Shown: positions 32,721 to 42,163 of the stretch, piece by piece
Position numbering within the stretch: position 1 is the first letter of the stretch
Layout: each line of letters begins with the position of its first letter
Source: Halovenus marina
GTDB taxonomy: Archaea > Halobacteriota > Halobacteria > Halobacteriales > Haloarculaceae
Length of the DNA: 64,000 nucleotides
NCBI RefSeq assembly: GCF_051414115.1
Contig: NZ_JBLKNZ010000001.1
Location: 1,116,001-1,180,000, forward strand
Direction of reading: 5' to 3'
Made by a program: the position numbers and the translations under genes
The notes under the pieces: model-generated
What the model saw: only the letters and a program-made list of their open reading frames with translations
Told to the model about the DNA's origin: nothing
Databases searched by the model: none

Positions 32721-32813
32721 ACCGACTCATTCGGTCGCGTCGATGAAAAAGCTGGATGCCGTTTTCCTTTCCGAGTAGCAAGACCTTTCCCCCTTGCCTG
32801 CCCATCGGTGGAT

Positions 32814-32987
32814 ATGAACGAGTATACGGTGACTGGTCGATGGCAAGCCCGCGACGGGTGGCAGACTTTCGAGAAGCAACTCGAAGCCGAAAACGACGAC
32901 GTGGCAGTCGAGTACACCTACGCCGACTTCGGCTCGAAGCACGGCCTCAAGCGCACGCAGATCGAAATCGAGGAGGTGTCGGCATGA
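32814..32987 (+). CDS. rplX: 50S ribosomal protein LX (L18Ae/L20a)
   Basis: The start at 32814 (MNEYTVTGRWQARDGWQTFEK) gives 57 residues, the usual size of archaeal LX. The terminal KRTQIEIEEVS is typical. It binds the large subunit. Its stop overlaps the pfdA start (ATGA), the first link of the conserved rplX-pfdA-ftsY operon. Confidence 0.93.
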   Translation: MNEYTVTGRWQARDGWQTFEKQLEAENDDVAVEYTYADFGSKHGLKRTQIEIEEVSA

Positions 32988-33439
32988 GCCTTGGCGGCGG
33001 CGGTGGCGGCCAGATGCAGCAGGTCGCACAGGAGATAGAGGAACTCGAACAGCACAAGGAGACCGTCGAAGGCGAAATCGAGCAGCTGCAGGCCCAGAAA
33101 CAGGATATCGACGAGGCGGCCGAAGCGATCGAGGAACTCGACAGCGGTTCGACGGTACAGGTCCCACTTGGCGGCGGTGCCTACATCCGCGCAGAGATCG
33201 CAGATATCGACGAGATCATCGTCGATCTGGGCGCCGATTACGCCGCAGAGCGCGACCAGGACGGTGCGAAGGAGTCACTGGAAGCGAAAAAAGACACACT
33301 CGACGACCGCATCGAGGAACTGCAGTCACAGATCGCAGAGATCGAAACCGAAACCGAAAAGCTCGAACAGCAGGCCGAGCAGATGCAGGCCCAGCAGATG
33401 CAGCAGATGCAGCAGATGCAACAGCAGGACGACGAGTAA
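32984..33439 (+). CDS. pfdA: Prefoldin alpha subunit
   Basis: 152 residues. Two long coiled-coil helices flank the beta-hairpin region (VQVPLGGGAYIRAEIADIDEIIVDLG, about 56-85), the prefoldin alpha layout. With prefoldin beta it forms the hexamer that delivers unfolded proteins to the thermosome. The C-terminus carries a Gln/Met-rich QMQQMQQMQQ tract. The ATG overlaps the rplX stop, and ftsY starts 6 nt after the end. Confidence 0.93.
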   Translation: MSLGGGGGGQMQQVAQEIEELEQHKETVEGEIEQLQAQKQDIDEAAEAIEELDSGSTVQVPLGGGAYIRAEIADIDEIIVDLGADYAAERDQDGAKESLEAKKDTLDDRIEELQSQIAEIETETEKLEQQAEQMQAQQMQQMQQMQQQDDE

Positions 33440-33445
33440 AGGCGG

Positions 33446-34624
33446 ATGTTCGACGGACTGAAAGACAAACTCAACAGCTTTACTGACGACGTCGAGGATG
33501 ACGTCGAAGACGCTGACGCCGATGTCGGCGACGCTGAATCGGACAGTGACAACGCAGTCGACGACAGTGAGGCTGGCTCAGCACAGGATGCTGCATCCGA
33601 TGTAGATACTGCCAGTGAGTCCCGCACACCTGATGCCGAGGCTGACGCGCGGGACGACGAGTCTGAGACGGATCAGGAGACTGCGAACGAACCCGAACGG
33701 TCACAGCCTGACGAGCAAGCAGAGACAGACGAGGGCCGTGGGCTGACAGAGCGCGCGAAACTGTTCGCGACCGGCAAGACCGTCATCGACGAGGAAGACC
33801 TGCAGAACCACCTCGACGAACTGGAGTTTGCCCTCCTCGGAAGCGACGTCGAGATGGAAGTCACTAGGGAAATTCTCGACGGTGTGGAGGCAAATCTCGT
33901 CGGAGAGACGCGCAGACGCCTCGAAAGCACTGGCAATCTCGTCGAGGACGCGCTCCGTGAGGCGCTGTACGACGTCATCAGCGTCGGACAGTTCGACTTC
34001 GACCAGCAGATCGAAGCCGCCGACAAGCCGGTTGTCATCATCTTCACCGGCGTCAACGGCGTGGGCAAGACGACGACCATCGCGAAGATGGCCCGGTATC
34101 TCGAACAGCGAGGCCACTCGTCGGTACTCGCAAACGGCGACACCTACCGCGCTGGCGCGAACGAGCAACTCGAACAGCACGCCGACAACCTCGACAAGAA
34201 GATCATCTCACACGAACAGGGTTCGGACCCGGCGGCAGTCATCTACGACGCCGTCGAGTACGCCGAGGCGAACGACGTTGACGTCGTGCTCGGTGACACG
34301 GCTGGCCGACTCCACACGAGCGAGGGGCTGATGGACCAACTCTCGAAGATCGACCGGGTCATCGACCCCGACATGACCATCTTCGTCGACGAGGCCGTCG
34401 CCGGGCAGGACGCGGTCAACCGCGCCCGGGAGTTCAACGACGCCGCCGAAATCGACGGGACAGTGCTGACCAAGGCTGACGCCGATTCGCAAGGCGGCGC
34501 GGCTATCTCCGTCGCGCACGTCACCGGAAAGCCGATCCTCTTTCTGGGCACCGGACAGGACTACGACGATCTGGATCGATTCGACCCCGAACGGATCGTG
34601 AACGAACTCCTCGGCGAGAGCTGA
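33446..34624 (+). CDS. ftsY: Signal recognition particle receptor FtsY
   Basis: 392 residues. The acidic A domain (about 1-90) is followed by the N domain and the GTPase G domain: G1 GVNGVGKTTT (about 199-208), G3 DTAGR, G4 TKAD and the closing GTGQDYDDLDRFDP. It docks SRP-ribosome complexes at the membrane for co-translational insertion. Last gene of the rplX-pfdA-ftsY operon. Confidence 0.95.
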   Translation: MFDGLKDKLNSFTDDVEDDVEDADADVGDAESDSDNAVDDSEAGSAQDAASDVDTASESRTPDAEADARDDESETDQETANEPERSQPDEQAETDEGRGLTERAKLFATGKTVIDEEDLQNHLDELEFALLGSDVEMEVTREILDGVEANLVGETRRRLESTGNLVEDALREALYDVISVGQFDFDQQIEAADKPVVIIFTGVNGVGKTTTIAKMARYLEQRGHSSVLANGDTYRAGANEQLEQHADNLDKKIISHEQGSDPAAVIYDAVEYAEANDVDVVLGDTAGRLHTSEGLMDQLSKIDRVIDPDMTIFVDEAVAGQDAVNRAREFNDAAEIDGTVLTKADADSQGGAAISVAHVTGKPILFLGTGQDYDDLDRFDPERIVNELLGES

Positions 34625-34675
34625 GAGCGACCCTCGGTCGAATCGACGGGCGCCCGGTCTTGTCGAAGCAGAGTC

Positions 34676-34888
34676 CTATCGACGCTTGATCCGATAGTAC
34701 TTCGTGAACCTGATGACGCTATTGGAAAGCGATTCGATCAGTTTGCCGTCCCGAACTGGCTGTCCGTCGAGCACTCGATGAAACGCCCGCGTCTCGCGTT
34801 CTGTGAGTTCGTCGTAGTCTCTGACCCGGTCGCTGTCCCGCACGTGGCTCACCGCTGTTGCGTCGAGGCCTGCAGACGAGAGTGACAT
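34676..34888 (-). CDS. Small hypothetical protein
   Basis: 70 residues beginning MSLSSAGLDATAVSHV, with a charged helical middle (RDYDELTERETRAFHRVLDG) and a very basic end (KYYRIKRR). No TM and no family recognised. It is convergent with ftsY. The 216-nt gap to 35105 upstream shows no other gene. Confidence 0.5.
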   Translation of the reverse strand: MSLSSAGLDATAVSHVRDSDRVRDYDELTERETRAFHRVLDGQPVRDGKLIESLSNSVIRFTKYYRIKRR

Positions 34889-35104
34889 GTGTTACCATGT
34901 ATTGCGACATACACTCACTTGAATCTGTCGCTCAGAATGGATGTACCTCTGTTTGTGACAGTCGCGAAACTCTCATCGTTACCCGCTTCTTGTGAGCCGT
35001 TTCCTCTCATCTCGTCGCCTCTTGATCGGTTTCGGACACAATCCGAAAGTGTCTCCGCTCCCCAGCACTGATGGAGAGGTTGTTCACCCATTGGTGCAAC
35101 TGTG

Positions 35105-36034
35105 ATGACCGACGACAGCAACGCTGAATCCGATGATCCCACGTCTGGGTCTGCTGGAGTCACGTCTGGGTCTGGTCGTCACTGGTCTGGAAGGACGGTT
35201 CGGGCGTATGCAGTCGCTACTGTGCTGGCGCTCGTTCACTCGAACGTACTGATTTCGCTGTCAGCAGCGAGTGTGGTCGTCACGACAGTCGGTCTCGCTG
35301 ACCTTCAGTTGGAGGTGCTTCCGGTCGCTATCGTCTTTGCCGTCACGGTGTTCGTCTACTCCTTCAACCGACTCGCGGACCGCGCCGAGGACGAGACGAA
35401 CGTCCCCTCGCGGACGGAGTTCATCGACCAGCACGGCCGGGCACTGCTCGCGGCGGGGATTGCACTCTACGCCAGCGCGACCGTTCTCGCAATCCTGAGT
35501 GAGATTCCTGGCGCGCCCGCGATGATTCTCCCACTTCTCGTCGCGGTACTCTACTCGACCGTTGGGCTCAAGCGACTCTTTCTGGTCAAGAATCTCCTCG
35601 TCGGTCTCTCGTGGGGGCTGATCCCGCTCGGCGTGGGCGTCTACTACGACGCCCTGCTGACGGCGGACATTCTGTTTCTGTTCGGGTTCGTCACGGTGAT
35701 GTTGACGATTGCGGCGGCCGTCTTCGACATCAAGGATATCGAGGGTGACAGACAGGAAGGGATCCGGTCGGTGCCGATAGTGCTCGGGCCCGCGTGGACG
35801 CGCCGTCTCGCGGCCGCCGCGACGCTGCTGGTCGCCGTGGTCGTGTTTGGAGCTATCTTCTCTGGACTGCTTCCCGAGCGGTACGCGGTGCTCTTTGGCT
35901 TTCTCGCCTACATCTTCTCGTACTGCCTGTTCGCGACCGAAGACCGGACGACCCTCTTTTACGGATTTGTCATCGACAGTGAACACATCCTGCTCGCCTG
36001 CCTCGTGGTGCTGTGGGACGCGTTTGCCGTTTGA
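35105..36034 (+). CDS. UbiA family prenyltransferase
   Basis: The ATG at 35105 (GTG at 35102 is the alternative) gives 309 residues. The N-terminus is a Gly/Ser-rich polar stretch; about eight TM helices then surround two Mg2+-binding Asp motifs, NRLADRAEDE (about 92-101) and DIKDIEGDRQEG (about 211-222). It transfers a polyprenyl chain to an aromatic or glycerol-phosphate acceptor. Candidates are menaquinone, haem O/A or geranylgeranylglyceryl synthesis; the acceptor cannot be decided. Convergent with the GNAT gene, 1 nt between. Confidence 0.88.
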   Translation: MTDDSNAESDDPTSGSAGVTSGSGRHWSGRTVRAYAVATVLALVHSNVLISLSAASVVVTTVGLADLQLEVLPVAIVFAVTVFVYSFNRLADRAEDETNVPSRTEFIDQHGRALLAAGIALYASATVLAILSEIPGAPAMILPLLVAVLYSTVGLKRLFLVKNLLVGLSWGLIPLGVGVYYDALLTADILFLFGFVTVMLTIAAAVFDIKDIEGDRQEGIRSVPIVLGPAWTRRLAAAATLLVAVVVFGAIFSGLLPERYAVLFGFLAYIFSYCLFATEDRTTLFYGFVIDSEHILLACLVVLWDAFAV

Positions 36035-36035
36035 G

Positions 36036-36470
36036 CTATCGCAGGTGCTTTTCCATCTCGACGTGTGGAATGTCCGCTTCGAGAAATTCCCCGCTCGTCT
36101 GTTCGTAGCCGCGCTCGCGGTAGAACGGGCGCACTGCAGTCTGGGCGTGGAGGCGAAGCAGTGAACAGCCCTGCTCGCGCGCCTCCGCCTCGATGTGTTC
36201 CATCAGCGCGGATCCGATACCCGCTCCTCGGTGTGACTTCCGCACCGCGACCCGCTCGGGCTTGCCGACGCCGTCGGTGACCCGAAGGCGTGCAGTTCCG
36301 ACAGGCGTGTCCTCGTCGTAGACGACGTAGTGGACCGCGTCGTCGTCCTCGCCGTCCATCTCGATGTCCTCGTCTACGTCCTGTTCCTCGATGAAGACGA
36401 CACGTCTGACGGCGTGTGCATCTGCGAGCGTCGCATTGCCGGGGATCCGTCGAATGTCGTAGTCGGTCAT
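36036..36470 (-). CDS. GNAT family N-acetyltransferase
   Basis: 144 residues with the acetyl-CoA pyrophosphate loop VRKSHRGAGIGSALMEH (about 76-92) and the C-terminal LLRLHAQTAVRPFYRERGYE. The N-terminus (RRVVFIEEQDVDED) resembles the ElaA-like subgroup. Substrate unknown. It lies 24 nt after the guaB stop on the same strand. Confidence 0.88.
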   Translation of the reverse strand: MTDYDIRRIPGNATLADAHAVRRVVFIEEQDVDEDIEMDGEDDDAVHYVVYDEDTPVGTARLRVTDGVGKPERVAVRKSHRGAGIGSALMEHIEAEAREQGCSLLRLHAQTAVRPFYRERGYEQTSGEFLEADIPHVEMEKHLR

Positions 36471-36494
36471 CGTCGCTGCGAGTCCTCGCGTCGG

Positions 36495-37970
36495 TCAGTT
36501 GCCGTCGGGGCTGTAGTTGGGCGCTTCGTCGGTGATGACCACGTCGTGTGGGTGACTCTCCTGCTGGCCAGCCGAGGAGACGCGGACGAACTCCGAGCGC
36601 TCCTTGAACTCGGGGATCGTCCCCGCGCCGACGTAGCCCATCCCCGACTGCATCCCGCCGACGAGTTGGCGGAGTTCGGATTCGACCGTCCCCTTGTAGG
36701 GAGTTGCGGCCTCGACGCCCTCCGGGACGAGGTCTTCGTCGTCCTGCTCGTCTTTCATGTACCGCTCGCCGCCGCCGGATTTCATCGCACCGACGCTCCC
36801 CATCCCGCGGTACTGCTTGTACTTTTTCCCTTGCATCGTGATGACGCGGCCGGGCGCTTCGTCGGTCCCCGCGAAGTACGAACCGAGCATCACGGCGTCC
36901 GCGCCTGCAGCGACTGCCTTGATCGCGTCACCGGAGTATCGGATGCCGCCGTCTGCGATGACAGGCACGTCGTGCTGGCTTGCGACGTCTGCGACTTGCG
37001 AGACGGCCGTGATCTGTGGCATTCCCGCCCCAGTGACGACGCGGGTCGTACAGATCGACCCCGGTCCGATGCCGACCTTGACGCCGTCGGCGAAGTCGAC
37101 GACGTCCCGGGCGGCCTCGCGCGTCCCGATGTTCCCGACGACGATGTCCGCGTCGATCTCGGCTTTGATCTCCCGTGCGCTCTCGATGACGGCCTGATTG
37201 TGTGCGTGGGCACAGTCGATAAAGAGCACGTCGGCCCCAGCCTCGTCGGCGGCGCTCGCGCGTTCGGCCTCGAACGGGCCGACGGCGACGCCGACGCGAA
37301 GGTGACCGTTCTCGTCGCGGGCTGCGTTGTCGAACTCGCGACGCTGGAGGATTCCGGCCATCGTCATCAGCCCCATCAGTCGGTTCTGGTCGTCGACCAG
37401 CGGGACTCGCTCGATCTTGTGTTCGTACATCAGTTCGAGCGCCTCGCGCGGTTCGACGTCTTCGGGTGCGGTGATGACCTCGTCGGTCATCGCCTCCCGA
37501 ACCTCGTCACGGTCACCGACTTCGAGATACGGACGGATGTCCGTTCCCGAGATGATTCCCAGCACCTCCCCCTCGTCGTTGACGACTGGCGCGCCCGAGA
37601 CGCCCTCCTGTTCCATCATCTCGTCGACCTCTCGGACGGTCTGGTCGGGCGAGGCCGTGACCACGTCGCGGATGATGAGTTCGTCCGCGCGCTTGACGCG
37701 CTCTATCTCCGCGACCATTGCGTCGATGTCCATGTTCCGGTGCATCACGCCGAGACCGCCGTGTCGGGCCATCGCGATTGCCATGCCGCTCTCCGTGACG
37801 GTGTCCATCGCCGCCGAGAGGACCGGGACGTTCAGCTTCACGTTTGCCGAGACACGCGTTGTCATGTCCGACTCGTCGGGTTCGACGGTGCTCTCTTTCG
37901 GTCTGAGCAGAACGTCGTCGAATGTCAGCGCCTCCGGCACGTCCAACTTCTCTGAGAATTCCTTCGCCAT
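36495..37970 (-). CDS. guaB: IMP dehydrogenase
   Basis: 491 residues. TIM barrel interrupted by a CBS pair (about 100-215, IIRDVVTASPDQTVREVDEM and AMTDEVITAPEDVEPREAL). The catalytic loop IGPGSICTTRVV (Cys about 308) and the flap region QYRGMGSVGAMKSGGGERY (about 385-403) are present. It oxidises IMP to XMP with NAD+, the committed step to GMP. Length and motifs are normal. Confidence 0.96.
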   Translation of the reverse strand: MAKEFSEKLDVPEALTFDDVLLRPKESTVEPDESDMTTRVSANVKLNVPVLSAAMDTVTESGMAIAMARHGGLGVMHRNMDIDAMVAEIERVKRADELIIRDVVTASPDQTVREVDEMMEQEGVSGAPVVNDEGEVLGIISGTDIRPYLEVGDRDEVREAMTDEVITAPEDVEPREALELMYEHKIERVPLVDDQNRLMGLMTMAGILQRREFDNAARDENGHLRVGVAVGPFEAERASAADEAGADVLFIDCAHAHNQAVIESAREIKAEIDADIVVGNIGTREAARDVVDFADGVKVGIGPGSICTTRVVTGAGMPQITAVSQVADVASQHDVPVIADGGIRYSGDAIKAVAAGADAVMLGSYFAGTDEAPGRVITMQGKKYKQYRGMGSVGAMKSGGGERYMKDEQDDEDLVPEGVEAATPYKGTVESELRQLVGGMQSGMGYVGAGTIPEFKERSEFVRVSSAGQQESHPHDVVITDEAPNYSPDGN

Positions 37971-38085
37971 GTAAACCGTGGGACACCGCGGGCCAAAAAC
38001 GTTGCGAGATATTGATGCCGGTGCGTCGTCCTCCCGTGGGTAGGATCACCACAATACACTTTCACCCCTGCGTGCAACCACTGGT

Positions 38086-39309
38086 ATGGCACACTCGATT
38101 CCACTTGGGAAGGGCTCGATATCGGTCTCGCTGCCCTCCTGTGACGTGACCGCAGTCTCTCCGCCCGGCGGCGAAGCCGTCGACGTGCGCGAGCGAGCAC
38201 GGGCCGCGGTCGCAGACCCACACGGCCCGCGACTGGCCGAGTGCGTCGACCCAGACGACACCGTCACAATCGTCGTCACCGACGTGACCCGCGCCACGCC
38301 CGACGATATTCTGCTCGACGCGTTGGTCGACGAACTCGAACGCGCCGGGATCGCCCGCGAGCAGATCACCGTTATCGTCGGTCTCGGCTTGCACCGGCCG
38401 CTGACCGACGAGGAACTCCGCGAGTCGCTCGGCAACCACGCCGACCTGGCGGTCAACCACGACCCACAGCGCACCGTCGAGGTGGGGACTGTCGAAGGCT
38501 GTCCGATCGAACTGTTCGAGGTGGCCGCGCAGACGGACTATCTCTGCTCGACGGGGATGGTCGAGCCACACCAGTACGCTGGCTTTTCCGGCGGTGCCAA
38601 AACCGCTGTCATCGGCGCTGGCGGGGAGTCACAGATCCGCTACACGCACGGCCCGGAGATGCTGGCACGCGAGGGCGTCCGCCTCGGCCGGATCGACGAC
38701 AACCCCTTCCGGGATTTTCTCGACCGCGCGGGCGACGAAATCGGCGTCGGTTTCTGTCTGAACGTCACCCACGGCCCGGAGGGCATCACGGGCGCGAGCG
38801 CTGGCGACCCGCGGGCGGTGGTGCGCGAACTCGCAGACGTTGCCCGCGAGACGCGCTCGGTCACAGTCACTGAGGAGTACGATGTCGTTCTCGCGGGCGT
38901 CGGTGCGCCGAAGGACAGGAACCTCTATCAGGCAAGCAGAGCGCCCACCTACGTCGCACTCGGCGCGCGGAACCCGCTTCGGGACGGCGGTCGAATCGTC
39001 GTCCCTGCGACGCTCACCGAAGGGGCGGGGGAAGGGACAGGGGAGAAGCGCTTTCACGAGTGGCTCTCGAACGCGGCCGACGCCGACTCGCTGTATCGGG
39101 AGATGCGCTCAGGCTACGAACCGGGCGCACAGCGTGCGTTCGTCGTCGCTCGTGTCCTCCGTGAACACGATGTCTGGGTGACGAACAGCCAGCATCCGGA
39201 ACTCGTCGAGGATTGTCTGTTCGAGGCCGCAGACCGCCCCGAGGACGCTATCGAACCTGGCAGTGACGTACTCGTCGTCCCCGACGCGCTCAACACCCTG
39301 CTCGTCTAA
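38086..39309 (+). CDS. LarA-like lactate racemase family protein (DUF2088)
   Basis: 407 residues. The N-terminal domain has VTIVVTDVTRATPDDILLDALVDEL, then VGLGLHRPLTDEE with the conserved His (about 105), and HQYAGFSGGAKTAVIGAGG (about 164-182) with the Lys that in LarA anchors the nickel pincer cofactor. The C-terminal domain is complete. The family racemises 2-hydroxy acids. No larB, larC or larE is in the window, so cofactor supply must come from elsewhere. The exact substrate is unknown. Confidence 0.86.
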   Translation: MAHSIPLGKGSISVSLPSCDVTAVSPPGGEAVDVRERARAAVADPHGPRLAECVDPDDTVTIVVTDVTRATPDDILLDALVDELERAGIAREQITVIVGLGLHRPLTDEELRESLGNHADLAVNHDPQRTVEVGTVEGCPIELFEVAAQTDYLCSTGMVEPHQYAGFSGGAKTAVIGAGGESQIRYTHGPEMLAREGVRLGRIDDNPFRDFLDRAGDEIGVGFCLNVTHGPEGITGASAGDPRAVVRELADVARETRSVTVTEEYDVVLAGVGAPKDRNLYQASRAPTYVALGARNPLRDGGRIVVPATLTEGAGEGTGEKRFHEWLSNAADADSLYREMRSGYEPGAQRAFVVARVLREHDVWVTNSQHPELVEDCLFEAADRPEDAIEPGSDVLVVPDALNTLLV

Positions 39310-39456
39310 TGAGGGATTCCTCCCACTACTACCCCCGCTCTCCTCGTGGACGAGACTCTACTGCTTGACGCTGGTTTTGATACTACGGTTATCTCTGTTC
39401 TGTGGTTTGGATTCGTAACCACAATCAGAATGAATGAAACGGCCGTATCTATCAAC

Positions 39457-39819
39457 ATGAACCAAACACCCGGCCAGCGAACCGGCGGATCGGTTCTCGC
39501 TTGGACAGCACTGCTCGTGGTACTCGTGATTGCGCTTAGCGGACCTGTCGTCGCACACGGCGGGGACGACGGGGTTCACCACCACGATGGCTGGATGGGA
39601 GTCTCCGACGGGACCTTCGGGTATCTGTGGATGACACTCTGGATGGTGTTCCTGATCGGCGTCCCGCTCGGTCTCGGGTACCTGCTTCTTACCCGGCGCG
39701 ACACCGACAGCGAGACGACAGACGATGCACTCGCTGTTTTGCGGCGGCGCTACGCCGAGGGGGAACTCGACGAGGAGGAGTTCGACGCACGCCGCGAAAA
39801 ACTCCGGGAGGATGACTAA
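39457..39819 (+). CDS. SHOCT-domain membrane protein with His-rich external patch
   Basis: The start at 39457 (MNQTPGQRTGGS) gives 120 residues; ATG 39430 is an alternative. A first TM helix (about 13-34) is followed by a His/Gly patch (AHGGDDGVHHHDG, about 34-46), a second TM (about 56-78) and a C-terminal SHOCT motif (LRRRYAEGELDEEEFDARRE). The His patch should face outside and could bind copper. It is 3 nt upstream of the copper ATPase, so the two very probably act together. Confidence 0.8.
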   Translation: MNQTPGQRTGGSVLAWTALLVVLVIALSGPVVAHGGDDGVHHHDGWMGVSDGTFGYLWMTLWMVFLIGVPLGLGYLLLTRRDTDSETTDDALAVLRRRYAEGELDEEEFDARREKLREDD

Positions 39820-39822
39820 CTC

Positions 39823-42099
39823 GTGAACGACTCACACCACGAGGATAGAGCGAACCACGACGAACACGGCCGTCCCTCAGACGCCGACGAGCGGACGGCT
39901 CACACCAGTCACGACGATGGGCATGGACAGCGCGATGGCCACGACGATGGTGACCACGGCAGGATGCACGATGGCCACGACGATGGCGACCACGGCGGGA
40001 TGCACGCGGGCCACGAACAGATGTTCCGGCGTCGGTTTTTCGTCTCGACGCTCCTCTCGGTTCCCGTCCTCCTCTACAGCGAGACGCTCCAGTCGTGGCT
40101 CGGCTTTTCCGTCCCGGCGTTTTCCGGTAGCGAGTGGATAAACCCCGTCTTCGCCGTCGTCGTCTTCGCCTACGGTGGCGTGCCCTTCCTCCGAATGGCT
40201 GTCCCGGAACTACGCGAGCGCGCGCCCGGGATGATGACGCTCATCTCGATGGCGATCAGCGTCGCCTTCGTCTACAGTCTCGCGAGCGTCGTCTTCCCCG
40301 AGCAGTCCGCGTTCTTCTGGGAGCTGGTAACGCTCATCGATATCATGCTTCTGGGTCACTGGATAGAGATGCGGTCGGTTCGGCGGGCCTCCAGCGCGCT
40401 GGACGAACTGGCGGAACTCATGCCAGACACCGCCGAGCGCATCACCGACGACGGCAGCGCGGGACAGAGTCCCGCGGGCAACCGGACGCGGTCCGGTGAC
40501 ACCGAGGAAGTGCCGGTCGGCGACCTCTCGGAGGGTGATCTCGTTCTCGTGCGCCCGGGGGCGAGCGTTCCCGCGGACGGCGTGGTCGAGGAGGGCGACT
40601 CGAACGTGAACGAGGCGATGATCACGGGCGAGTCAAAGCCCGTCTCGAAAGAACCCGGCGACGACGTTATCGGGGGAACCGTGAACGGCGACGGCAGCCT
40701 TCGCGTCCGCATCGACGCGACGGGGGACGATACCACGCTGGCGGGTATCATGCGCTTGGTCGAGGAAGCTCAGTCGAGCAAGTCCAGAACGCAGGTCCTG
40801 GCCGACCGTGCGGCGGGATGGCTGTTCTACGTCGCGGTTGGCGCTGCGCTCGTGACTGCTCTCGCGTGGACGGCAGCCACCACGTTCGACGCCACCGTCG
40901 TCGAGCGGGTGGTGACCGTGCTGGTCATCGCCTGCCCGCACGCGCTCGGCCTCGCCATTCCGCTGGTCGTTGCCATCAACACCTCGCTGGCCGCGCGCAA
41001 CGGGATGCTCGTCCGGAACCGTATCGCCATGGAGCAGGCCCGCAACCTTGACACCATCATCTTCGACAAGACGGGGACGCTCACCGAGGGCGAACACGGC
41101 GTCGTCGACATGGAGACCGTCGCAGGCGTCGACGAGGCGGACGCACTCGCACTCGCGGCGGCCGTCGAGGCGGACTCCGAACACATGATTGCCCGTGCCA
41201 TTCGCGAGGCGGCCACGGAACGCGACGTAGCGGTGCCCGAGGCCAGTGGGTTCGAGGCGATGAAAGGCCGCGGCGTCAGAGCGACCGTAGACGTCTCCGG
41301 CGACACAGGTGACTCGTCGGACGCCGCCGACCGTGGTCAGGAAATCTACGTCGGTGGCCCGAACCTCCTGAGTCATCTGGACGTTGCCGTTCCCGGGTCG
41401 CTCACCGGCTTCGCAGACGAGGCTGGCGAGAACGCACAGACCGTCGTCTATCTCGTTCGAGCGGGGGAGGTAGTCGCTGCATTTGCCATGGCCGACGTAA
41501 TCAGGGCGGAGAGCTACCGCGTCGTCGAGGCGCTCCACGACCTCGGCATCGAGGTAGCGATGCTGACCGGTGATTCCGCGGACGTGGCCGACGCAGTGGC
41601 CGAGGAACTGGGCATCGACACCGTGTTCGCCGAAGTGCTTCCGGAGGACAAGGACACGAAGGTGCAGGAGCTACAGGATCAGGGGAAACTCGTGGCGATG
41701 GTCGGCGACGGCGTCAACGACGCGCCCGCCCTGACGAGAGCGGACGTGGGCATCGCCATCGGCAGCGGCACCGACGTGGCCGTCCAGTCTGCGGACGTCA
41801 TCCTCGTTCAGAACAATCCGATGGACGTGGTTCGACTGGTGAAACTCAGCACGGCCAGTTACCGAAAGATGCAGGAGAACATCGTCTGGGCGGCAGGGTA
41901 CAACGTCTTCGCTATCCCTCTAGCGGCCGGTGTACTCGCCCCAGTCGGCATCCTGTTGTCGCCAGCGGTGGGTGCACTGCTGATGTCGCTGAGTACGATC
42001 ATCGTCGCCATCAACGCGCAACTGCTCCGGCGAGTCGACCTCTCTCTGCCGGACTTGCCGGGCGTGTCGGCGTCCGGTGACGCACGGCCAACAGACTGA
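39823..42099 (+). CDS. copB: Copper-translocating P-type ATPase, CopB type (CPH motif)
   Basis: GTG start at 39823, 758 residues. The N-terminal about 65 residues are extremely His/Asp-rich with two exact DGHDDGDHGxMH units. About eight TMs follow, with actuator MITGESKPV, ion-site VIACPHALGLAIP, phosphorylation DKTGTLTEG and the hinge GDGVNDAPALTRADVGIAIG. The CPH (not CPC) motif and His-rich start mark the P1B-3 class, which exports Cu(II)/Cu(I) and possibly Ag. It is operonic with the SHOCT protein. Confidence 0.93.
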   Translation: MNDSHHEDRANHDEHGRPSDADERTAHTSHDDGHGQRDGHDDGDHGRMHDGHDDGDHGGMHAGHEQMFRRRFFVSTLLSVPVLLYSETLQSWLGFSVPAFSGSEWINPVFAVVVFAYGGVPFLRMAVPELRERAPGMMTLISMAISVAFVYSLASVVFPEQSAFFWELVTLIDIMLLGHWIEMRSVRRASSALDELAELMPDTAERITDDGSAGQSPAGNRTRSGDTEEVPVGDLSEGDLVLVRPGASVPADGVVEEGDSNVNEAMITGESKPVSKEPGDDVIGGTVNGDGSLRVRIDATGDDTTLAGIMRLVEEAQSSKSRTQVLADRAAGWLFYVAVGAALVTALAWTAATTFDATVVERVVTVLVIACPHALGLAIPLVVAINTSLAARNGMLVRNRIAMEQARNLDTIIFDKTGTLTEGEHGVVDMETVAGVDEADALALAAAVEADSEHMIARAIREAATERDVAVPEASGFEAMKGRGVRATVDVSGDTGDSSDAADRGQEIYVGGPNLLSHLDVAVPGSLTGFADEAGENAQTVVYLVRAGEVVAAFAMADVIRAESYRVVEALHDLGIEVAMLTGDSADVADAVAEELGIDTVFAEVLPEDKDTKVQELQDQGKLVAMVGDGVNDAPALTRADVGIAIGSGTDVAVQSADVILVQNNPMDVVRLVKLSTASYRKMQENIVWAAGYNVFAIPLAAGVLAPVGILLSPAVGALLMSLSTIIVAINAQLLRRVDLSLPDLPGVSASGDARPTD
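39934..40005 (+). repeat. 36-bp tandem repeat in the CopB His-rich region
   Basis: Two 36-bp units, 39934-39969 and 39970-40005, differ at only a few bases and encode DGHDDGDHGRMH and DGHDDGDHGGMH. Confidence 0.85.
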
Positions 42100-42163
42100 C
42101 TGCCGCCCAGTTTACCGAACCCCGACGAAACGGTCTCGAACCCAGCGAAACGACCGACTCCAG

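Noticed and set aside
33361..33432. cagatg repeat in pfdA as a possible mobile or variable repeat
   Set aside because: A Gln/Met-rich end is common in archaeal prefoldin alpha, so it is not taken as special.
36330..37955. Long open frame (541 codons) antisense to guaB
   Set aside because: It is the usual GC-driven shadow of guaB with Arg/Val/Asp-rich nonsense composition; guaB is certain.
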